Below, one piece after another: positions 58,112 through 64,000 of a DNA stretch of 64,000 nucleotides (position 1 is the first letter of the stretch; each line of letters begins with the position of its first letter). Position numbers and translations under genes: made by a program. The stretch comes from an uncultured Collinsella sp. Lineage in GTDB: Bacteria > Actinomycetota > Coriobacteriia > Coriobacteriales > Coriobacteriaceae. The stretch is from contig CATXKN010000002.1 of NCBI GenBank assembly GCA_958370785.1, positions 1 through 64,000 on the forward strand, written 5' to 3'. Under the pieces are notes generated by a model. It saw only the letters and a program-made list of their open reading frames with translations, did no database searches and was not told the origin of the DNA.

Positions 58112-59425
58112 TCAGTTGCGCTTGAGGTGGACGACCGTTTCGCAGTGGAAGGTTTGCGGGAATAGGTCGACCGGCGTGATCTTGACGGGGGAGAAGGTGC
58201 CCTCCTCGACAAAGCGCTTGAGGTCGCGGGCCAGAGTTGCCGGGTCGCAGCTTACGTAGGCGACATCACGGGCACTCGTGCTCGCGATGAGGTCGATCGC
58301 CTCGGGGGCGAGACCCGCGCGCGGCGGGTCGACCACCAGGACATCGGCGTCCTGGTCGGGGAACTCGCGCACGGCATCGCCGCCGATGACGTCGACGTTA
58401 TCGAGCTTGTTGATCTCCAGGTTGCGACGCAGGTCGCGCACGGCCGGGCCGTAGGCCTCGACGGCGGCGACAAAATCGCAGCGGCGGGCGAGCGGCAGGG
58501 TAAAGGTGCCGGCACCGCAGTACAGATCCACGGCCAGTTCGTCTTCCTGCGGGTCGAGGGCGTCCATAACGAGCTCAATCAAAATCTCGGCGCCCTTGGT
58601 ATTGACCTGGAAAAACGACGGGGCAGATAAGCGCATCTGGCCTTCGGCGATATTCTCGGTCCACGAGCCCTCGCCGGCGAGCATCTCCACCTTAGAGACG
58701 CGGCGCGCCTTCTTCTCGCCCTTGCTCATCACACGCACGATGCTCGTGGGATGAGCGGCGTCCGCCAGCACGCGGGAGACTTGCGAGCGCGGAAAAGAGC
58801 CTGTGGGCGTCCAAAGTGCGACCTCGAGTGCCTTGGTGCGGCGCGATGCGCGAATGCCCACGCGCTCGAGGCTCAGGTCGTGGCTACCGCTCAGATAGTT
58901 GAGCGCGCCGACGACCGATTTGAGCGCCTTGGGAAAACGCTTATCGAACAGCGGGCACGCATCGACGGTCACGATTTTGCTGGGGTCGACACCGTGCATG
59001 CCAAGGCGCACGCGACCGTTGACGACGGTCGGTTCGAGCTCGATTTTATTGCGGTAGCCCCAGTCATCCTTGGTGTGGCGGATGGGCTGCACCAGCTCAT
59101 CGACCTGCTCGGGAGCGAACTTGCCAATGCGCTCGAGCGTGGAGCGCAGGTTTTGCTCCTTGGCGGCGAGCTGTGCCGTGCGTGAGAGATTGCCCCACGA
59201 GCAGCCGCCGCAGATGCCCACGAAGGGGCAGGGGGGCTGAATGCGATTGGGGCTCGGCTCCAGAATCTCGGTGGTGCGGGCGCGCATGAACGACTTGCCG
59301 TCCTGTACGACCTCGGCCTCGACGGTGTCGCCTGCCACGGCGCCCTGCACAAAGACGGCTTTACCGTTGTCGGCGTGCGCCAGACCGTCGGCGCCGTAGG
59401 TCATCGATTCTATAGTGAGCTTCAT
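58112..59425 (-). CDS. Class I SAM-dependent RNA uracil-C5 methyltransferase (RlmD/TrmA family)
   Basis: About 437 residues from the ATG at 59425. An N-terminal TRAM domain (LTIESMTYGADGLAHADNGKAVFVQGAVAGDTVEAEVV) is followed by a 4Fe-4S motif (CPFVGICGGCSW). The methyltransferase domain has DLYCGAGTFTLPLA, VDPPRAGLAPE and the nucleophile Cys in YVSCDPATLARDL near residue 400. TRAM plus cluster is the RlmD/RlmCD pattern: m5U formation in 23S rRNA. The exact target uridine is not decided. Confidence 0.9.
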   Translation of the reverse strand: MKLTIESMTYGADGLAHADNGKAVFVQGAVAGDTVEAEVVQDGKSFMRARTTEILEPSPNRIQPPCPFVGICGGCSWGNLSRTAQLAAKEQNLRSTLERIGKFAPEQVDELVQPIRHTKDDWGYRNKIELEPTVVNGRVRLGMHGVDPSKIVTVDACPLFDKRFPKALKSVVGALNYLSGSHDLSLERVGIRASRRTKALEVALWTPTGSFPRSQVSRVLADAAHPTSIVRVMSKGEKKARRVSKVEMLAGEGSWTENIAEGQMRLSAPSFFQVNTKGAEILIELVMDALDPQEDELAVDLYCGAGTFTLPLARRCDFVAAVEAYGPAVRDLRRNLEINKLDNVDVIGGDAVREFPDQDADVLVVDPPRAGLAPEAIDLIASTSARDVAYVSCDPATLARDLKRFVEEGTFSPVKITPVDLFPQTFHCETVVHLKRN

Positions 59426-59473
59426 ATCCCTGCCTGTCATTCGCGTTGTTGTTCGCACCATGGTAGCAGGGAA

Positions 59474-59515
59474 AAGCGCCCCGCATCCGAGGCTTTCCTC
59501 AAATGCGGGGCGCTT
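59474..59515 (-). terminator. Intrinsic terminator of ppk
   Basis: AAGCGCCCCGCAT (59474-59486) pairs with ATGCGGGGCGCTT (59503-59515). Read leftward it ends in TTTTCCC, 24 bases after the ppk stop. Confidence 0.8.
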
Positions 59516-59538
59516 CTACAAACTGCTTCTACAAACGA

Positions 59539-61950
59539 CTATTTCGTCTTGCCGGTAATGAGCGTCTTAAGACCCAGGCCAATCAGGCCCAGGCCCATGC
59601 GCACGCGGCCGGGGCGATGGCGCTCGATGGCCTTGGTCTTGCCGGCGGGCTTATCGCGACGGGCGCTCGTCTCGGGTGCGGGCTTGGTGACCTGCGGCTC
59701 GGGCTGAGGTGCAGGTGCAGGCTCGGGCTCAATGACGGTCGCCTGGACCTTCTGAACCTCGGGTGCGGCCGGCTGCGGTTTGGGCTCAGGCTGGGACGCG
59801 GGCGCGGGCTTTGCCTCGGCGGCCGCCTCGGCGTTGCGATAGGCACGCTCCAGTAGGGCTTCCTGCGAGTTGAAGGGTTTCTCACCCTCTGCACGCTTCA
59901 CGGGAACCCAGGTGCCGTCGCTCGTGAGGCTGCGGGCCTTCACGTTGTCGCGCAGCTGCATGCCCATGTACTCGTGCACCAGGGCGCGGCAGGTGGGGTC
60001 GAGCACGGGGAAGGCAATCTCCACGCGGTGCTCGGTGTTGCGCGTCATCATGTCGGCCGAGCTCAGATAGATCATGTCCGAGTCCACGCCAAAGGCGTAA
60101 ACGCGCGCATGCTCCAAAAAGCGTCCGACGATAGAACGGACGTGCACGTTCTCGGTCTTGCCCGGAACGCCCGGCTTGAGGCACGAGATGCCGCGGATGA
60201 TCATGTCCACGCGGACTCCTGCGCACGATGCCTCGGCGATCTTGTCGATGACCTCGCGGTCGGTGAGCGAGTTGAGCTTAAAGAACACGCGGGCGGGCTC
60301 GCCAGCGAGGGCGCGCTGGATCTCGCGATCCAGGCCGCGCATGATGAGCGGCTTCAGGCCGACCGGCGCCACGCCCAGGAAGCGGTAATCGCCGCGCAGG
60401 TTGCCCAGCGACAGGTTGCGGAAGAACAGGTTGGCGTCCTCGCCGATGCCGGGGTGGGCGGTCATGAGCATAAAGTCGCTGTAGAGTTTGGCTGTCTTCT
60501 CGTTAAAATTGCCGGTGCCCAGCAGCGTCAGGCGTGTAAGCGCCATGCCCTCGCGATAGGTGAGCTGGCAAATCTTGGAGTGGCACTTAAAGCCCTCGGA
60601 GCCGTAGATGACGGTGCAGCCTGCCTCTTCCAGACGCTCGGCCCACTCGATGTTGTTCTGCTCGTCGAAGCGGGCGCGGAGTTCCATGAGCACCGTGACC
60701 TCTTTGCCGTTCTCGGCGGCATCGATCAGCGACTCGCACAGGCGGCTCTGCTTGGCCACACGGTAGAGCGTGATGCGCAGTGAGATGCACTCGGGGTCGT
60801 AGGCGGCCTCGTGCACCAGATCCAGGAAGGGGTTCATGGCCTCATAAGGATAAAAGAGCAGCTTGTCGTGCTGAAGTACCTGCTCGCGGATGGAGCGGGT
60901 CATATCGATGGTGGGGTTGGGCTGCGGCTTAAACGGCGTAAAGAGCAGCTCGTTGCTTAGGTGCTCGGGAATCTTGCCCTCAATGCCGAAGACATAGCCC
61001 AGGTCGAGCGGGATGTCGCAGGCAAAGACCGAGCGACGCGAGAGCTCGAGCGCCTTGCGGATAGTCTTGAGCGTTGCTTTTTCGAGTGAGCCCGAGACGG
61101 CGAGCACTACCGGCTGCAGGCGCAGGCGTTTCTTGAGGATGCGCTTCATATGCTGGCGGTAGTCCTCTTCCTCCTCGACGCCCTCGCCGTCCGGATCGAT
61201 GTCGGCGTTGCGGGTGACGCGGATGAGCGCGCGGTCGAGTGGCTTATAGGAGCCAAAGCAGCTGTCCAGGCAGGCGAGGATGACGTCCTCGAGCAGAATG
61301 TAGGAGTAGGTGCCGGTGGGTGAGGGGATCTCGACCACGCGGTTCATCGAGGCGGGAATCTCGATCAGGCCCAGCAGGCTCTCCTCGTCGGTGACGCCGT
61401 CCAGGCCGCAGGCCAGGTAGAGTGCGCCGTTGCGCAGGTTGGGGAAGGGGTGACGCGGGTCGATCACCAGCGGTGAGATGACTGGCGACACGTAGGCCTG
61501 GAAGTAACGGGTCACAAAGGTGCGCTCCTCGGGCGTAAGCGAATCGACACGCGCGCGGTGAACGCCCAGGGTGTCGAGCTTGCCCTCGATGTTCTTAAAG
61601 ATGGATTCCCAACGGGTAAGGAGCCCGGGCATTTCGGCCATGACAGCATCGACCTGTTCGGAGGCGGTCATATTGCTCTTGTTGTCGACAGGCTGTTTTT
61701 TGAGCTCGGCAAGGTCGGACAGTCCGCCCACGCGCACCATGAGGAACTCATCGAGGTTGGACTCGAAGATCGAGACGAACTTAAGGCGCTCGAACAGCGG
61801 CACGGACTCATCGAAAGCCTCGTCGAGCACACGGTTGTCAAAGCGTAGCCAGCTGAGCTCTCGGTTCTGCGTGTACGAGAAGTCGCGCGGCGGTTTGCGC
61901 AGCTTTGCGGCGGCTTGCTTTTTTTCGATTTTGCTCGGCATATGCATCTG
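59539..61950 (-). CDS. ppk1: Polyphosphate kinase 1 with extra C-terminal tail
   Basis: About 803 residues. The N domain (NRELSWLRFDNRVLDEA), the head domain and both phospholipase-D-like C domains are present. The phosphorylated His is in GFKCHSKICQLTYREG near residue 470, with the second HKD-like site in HVRSIVGRFLEHARVY. It polymerises ATP gamma-phosphate into polyphosphate. After the normal end (near residue 700) come a Pro/Ala/Glu/Gln disordered tail of about 70 residues and a short amphipathic end (RVRMGLGLIGLGLKTLITGKTK), not usual in Ppk1. The start at 61950 is uncertain by two codons. Confidence 0.93.
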   Translation of the reverse strand, partial: QMHMPSKIEKKQAAAKLRKPPRDFSYTQNRELSWLRFDNRVLDEAFDESVPLFERLKFVSIFESNLDEFLMVRVGGLSDLAELKKQPVDNKSNMTASEQVDAVMAEMPGLLTRWESIFKNIEGKLDTLGVHRARVDSLTPEERTFVTRYFQAYVSPVISPLVIDPRHPFPNLRNGALYLACGLDGVTDEESLLGLIEIPASMNRVVEIPSPTGTYSYILLEDVILACLDSCFGSYKPLDRALIRVTRNADIDPDGEGVEEEEDYRQHMKRILKKRLRLQPVVLAVSGSLEKATLKTIRKALELSRRSVFACDIPLDLGYVFGIEGKIPEHLSNELLFTPFKPQPNPTIDMTRSIREQVLQHDKLLFYPYEAMNPFLDLVHEAAYDPECISLRITLYRVAKQSRLCESLIDAAENGKEVTVLMELRARFDEQNNIEWAERLEEAGCTVIYGSEGFKCHSKICQLTYREGMALTRLTLLGTGNFNEKTAKLYSDFMLMTAHPGIGEDANLFFRNLSLGNLRGDYRFLGVAPVGLKPLIMRGLDREIQRALAGEPARVFFKLNSLTDREVIDKIAEASCAGVRVDMIIRGISCLKPGVPGKTENVHVRSIVGRFLEHARVYAFGVDSDMIYLSSADMMTRNTEHRVEIAFPVLDPTCRALVHEYMGMQLRDNVKARSLTSDGTWVPVKRAEGEKPFNSQEALLERAYRNAEAAAEAKPAPASQPEPKPQPAAPEVQKVQATVIEPEPAPAPQPEPQVTKPAPETSARRDKPAGKTKAIERHRPGRVRMGLGLIGLGLKTLITGKTK

Positions 61951-62499
61951 TCCGTTCAGTCCCCGCAGGGGACGGTAGCCTAACACTATCCACTATTGTC
62001 TCAATTTAGTCGACTTGTGGCACGGACGTATTGTGCGAACGGTATCTTTACCTACTTCTTACGCTGTCAAGGCATGCAACTAACTGCCCAACCCGTTTTG
62101 AAAACAATCTATATCCATACTCAACTGGTGAGGATGTATGAATAAGAATGATTGCGAGCTGAATATAATCGAATCCAAATCGAATCGCGGACAAACGACA
62201 TATATATGCAGAAAACCGTTTTAGCTATGCAATTCCTAAACATGAAAATATTTGTGCAATCTGACTTAATTCCTTAGAAAAAAGAACGTTTACCTTTGAA
62301 AACCTGCTTTAGAAAACTGAAGTGCATCATGGGGGAATCATATGCGATATACCGTTCATCGCACTTTGCTGACCGTTCGGGGGCGAGGTGGAATTGCGAG
62401 TGGTTTTTGGATATAACTAGAGCTGTCAGCAAGCAGCGTCCCATACGGAGGGGCGCTGATACATTCGGCCAGTAAGGCCCGAAAGAAAGGTAGGAGGCC
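61951..62499. other. Gene-poor AT-rich leader region upstream of arginine deiminase
   Basis: About 550 bases between divergent genes and much richer in A and T than the flanks. Three very short frames with start codons occur (62137, 28 codons; 62226, 16 codons; 62342, 24 codons), the first with GTGAGG nearby; none has convincing features. TATAAT occurs at 62163-62168 within AATATAATCG. Inverted words such as GGCC-AGTAA-GGCC near 62470 are small. It probably holds promoter and regulatory sites for arcA and ppk. Confidence 0.5.
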
Positions 62500-63741
62500 A
62501 TGACGAAAGGTCTGCACGTGCCTTCCGAGATCGGCAAGCTCAGGAAGGTCTGCCTGCACCGTCCCGGCGACGAGCTCCTCAACCTGCCGCCCGACGAGCT
62601 CGAGCGACTCCTGTTCGACGACGTCCCGTTCCTGGAGGTCGCACAGCAGGAGCACGACACCTTCGCCCAGATCCTGAGGGACCAGGGCGTGGAGGTCCTC
62701 TACCTCGAGAACCTCGTCGCCGAGGTGTTCGACCAGGTCCCCGGCGCCCGCGCCGAGTTCACCGACCAGTACATCGCCGAGGCCGGCATCCGCGGCCAGC
62801 ACATGCCGCAGATCGTCCGCGAGAAGCTGGACTCCATCGAGGACAACCTCGAGTTCGTCAAGAAGACCATGGCCGGCATGACCAAGGCCGAGATCGACAT
62901 GCCCCTCACGGCGTCCACGACCCTCGACTCCCTGGTCAACTCCGAGTCCGAGTCCGACCTGATCATCGACCCGATGCCCAACCTCTACTTCACCCGCGAC
63001 CCGTTCGCGGTCGTCGGCGAGGGCGTCAACCTCAACCGCATGTACTCGGTCACCCGCAACCGCGAGACCCTGTACGGCAAGTACGTCTTCAAGTACCACC
63101 CCGACTACAAGGACGTCTCCCTGTACTTCCGCCGCGACTGCCAGTTCCACACCGAGGGCGGCGACGTGCTGAACATCAACGAGAAGACCCTCGCCGTCGG
63201 CATCTCCCAGCGCACCCAGGCCGCGGCCATCGACGTCATGGCCCAGAACATCTTCTGGAACTCCGACTCCAAGGTCGAGCGCATCCTGGCCTTCGACATC
63301 CCGGTCTCGCGCGCCTTCATGCACCTCGACACGGTCTTCACCCAGATCGACGTCGATAAGTTCACGATCCACCCCGCCATCATGGGCACCCTGCGCGTCT
63401 ACGAGCTGACCGCCGGCAAGAACCCGGGCGACGTGAACATCCGCCTGATCGAGGACACCCTCGAGCACGTCCTGGAGGACGCCACCGGCGTCGACCAGGT
63501 CAAGCTGATCCCCTGCGGCGGCGGCGACCCGATCGCGGCCTCCCGCGAGCAGTGGAACGACGGCTCCAACACCCTGTGCGTCGAGCCCGGCAAGATCTGC
63601 GTCTACGCCCGCAACACCGTCACCAACGACGTGCTGTACAAGGAGGGCCTGGACCTTCTCGTCGTGCCCTCCGCCGAGCTCTCCCGCGGCCGCGGCGGCC
63701 CGCGCTGCATGAGCATGCCCTTCTGGCGCGAGGACCTCTAA
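62500..63741 (+). CDS. arcA: Arginine deiminase
   Basis: 413 residues, normal ArcA length. Signature blocks: SEIGKLRKVCLHRPGDELLNL at the start, LYFTRDPFAVVGEGV near residue 165, FHTEGGDVLNIN with the catalytic Glu, the His in DTVFTQIDVDKF, and the nucleophile Cys403 in RGGPRCMSMPF. It hydrolyses arginine to citrulline and ammonia, the first step of energy-yielding arginine fermentation. AGGAGG sits 5 bases before the ATG. Almost every codon ends in C or G, the most extreme bias in the window, implying very high expression. Confidence 0.96.
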   Translation: MTKGLHVPSEIGKLRKVCLHRPGDELLNLPPDELERLLFDDVPFLEVAQQEHDTFAQILRDQGVEVLYLENLVAEVFDQVPGARAEFTDQYIAEAGIRGQHMPQIVREKLDSIEDNLEFVKKTMAGMTKAEIDMPLTASTTLDSLVNSESESDLIIDPMPNLYFTRDPFAVVGEGVNLNRMYSVTRNRETLYGKYVFKYHPDYKDVSLYFRRDCQFHTEGGDVLNINEKTLAVGISQRTQAAAIDVMAQNIFWNSDSKVERILAFDIPVSRAFMHLDTVFTQIDVDKFTIHPAIMGTLRVYELTAGKNPGDVNIRLIEDTLEHVLEDATGVDQVKLIPCGGGDPIAASREQWNDGSNTLCVEPGKICVYARNTVTNDVLYKEGLDLLVVPSAELSRGRGGPRCMSMPFWREDL

Positions 63742-63803
63742 GGTCTTCAAGGACCCGTACAGGTCTTAACACATACATCTAGCTGCCATTAGATGTCTCC
63801 CAT

Positions 63804-63833
63804 TGGGGCGGTGCGGATATTCGCACCGCCCCA
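63804..63833 (+). terminator. Intrinsic terminator of arcA
   Basis: TGGGGCGGTGCG (63804-63815) pairs with CGCACCGCCCCA (63822-63833), followed by TTCTTGT, 63 bases after the stop. arcB/arcC do not follow immediately. Confidence 0.85.
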
Positions 63834-63890
63834 TTCTTGTATGAGGAACGTCAACACGATTGGATGACTGCTTTTGTAAGGAGCTTGGCC

Positions 63891-64000
63891 ATGGATATCA
63901 AGACGATCGGCGTTGAGGAATGGCTTAACGTTTGGGAGAAGAGTGCTACGTGGGATATCGCCCAGTCGACGATTTCGTCGCTTACCATGGGCGAGCTTCG
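63891..64000 (+). CDS. N-terminus of a probable PLP-dependent aminotransferase (partial)
   Basis: An open frame from the ATG at 63891, with AAGGAG 8 bases upstream, runs off the end of the window after 36 codons (MDIKTIGVEEWLNVWEKSAT...). The opening GVE-WLN-WE...IAQSTISSLTMGEL resembles the N-terminus of a class I/II aminotransferase group seen in clostridia and Coriobacteria. Only the N-terminal arm is visible, so the family is tentative. Confidence 0.5.
   Translation, partial: MDIKTIGVEEWLNVWEKSATWDIAQSTISSLTMGEL

Noticed and set aside
62137..62416. Short frames (28, 16 and 24 codons) before arcA as leader peptides
   Set aside because: No runs of arginine codons, only weak ribosome binding sites and no terminator hairpin after them; mentioned in the region note but not called as genes.
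62356..63750. A 464-codon frame antisense to arcA
   Set aside because: Arginine deiminase is unmistakable on the plus strand; its extreme C/G third positions create the shadow.
1..64000. CRISPR arrays, prophage or insertion-sequence genes
   Set aside because: No regularly spaced direct repeats and no transposase, integrase or phage structural protein text was seen; the repeats found are dispersed palindromes.

Overview
The window is a piece of bacterial chromosome, most likely from a Collinsella-like member of the Coriobacteriia (gut Actinomycetota). This rests on the G/C-ending codon use, the fermentative gene set (L-lactate dehydrogenase, two acetate kinases, phosphate acetyltransferase, arginine deiminase, no respiratory genes), an N-acetyl-type DAP/lysine pathway and the overall protein style. 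The genus is an inference; no rRNA gene is present. I saw no tRNA, CRISPR array, transposase or phage gene.

Layout. 1-8.5 kb: sugar kinase, TatD/TcdA pair, an ArsR-SdpI pair, EttA and two low-complexity proteins of unknown function. 8.6-15.5 kb: NAD synthetase, an aminotransferase, Ldh, an alpha/beta hydrolase bracketed by REP-like hairpins, and a nucleoid-associated protein. 15.7-21.4 kb: the lysine operon (an in-frame LysA-DapA fusion, DapB, DapH) read leftward under a lysine riboswitch, with the N-acetyl-DAP deacetylase divergent from it. 21.5-28.4 kb: a lipoprotein whose ribosome binding site lies in a hairpin, a membrane Ser/Thr kinase, a secreted wall protein, a MOSC protein, and a D-aspartate ligase / aspartate racemase pair for peptidoglycan cross-bridges. 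28.6-32.1 kb: an ECF transporter (T, fused A-A', S) whose S gene follows a Trp-Trp-Trp leader peptide and an attenuator, which identifies the substrate as tryptophan. 32.2-39.8 kb: C69 dipeptidase, a 30-residue membrane peptide, lipid kinase, RNase D, YugP protease, exonuclease VII, HIT protein.

40.0-45.0 kb is an AT-rich island: a LysR regulator, a 25-codon peptide gene ending in a two-cysteine core, an intrinsic terminator, two overlapping radical SAM/SPASM enzymes and an MFS exporter. It is a compact RiPP pathway and the best candidate here for an undescribed system. 45.1-49 kb: tandem acetate kinases convergent with Pta. 49.2-58.1 kb: galactofuranose/glycan genes, DmpA-type peptidase, Maf, DJ-1 and a zinc-ribbon membrane protein pair. 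58.1-64 kb: rRNA/tRNA uracil methyltransferase, polyphosphate kinase with an extra tail, a gene-poor AT-rich leader, arginine deiminase and the start of a probable aminotransferase.

Between genes there are at least two families of long palindromic repeats whose arms differ between copies yet stay self-complementary (family 1 at 15.6, 31.2 and 36.7 kb; family 2 at 47.9, 51.5 and 51.7 kb). A third, 217-base inverted-repeat element lies at 1.0 kb. These are the most striking non-coding structures in the window.
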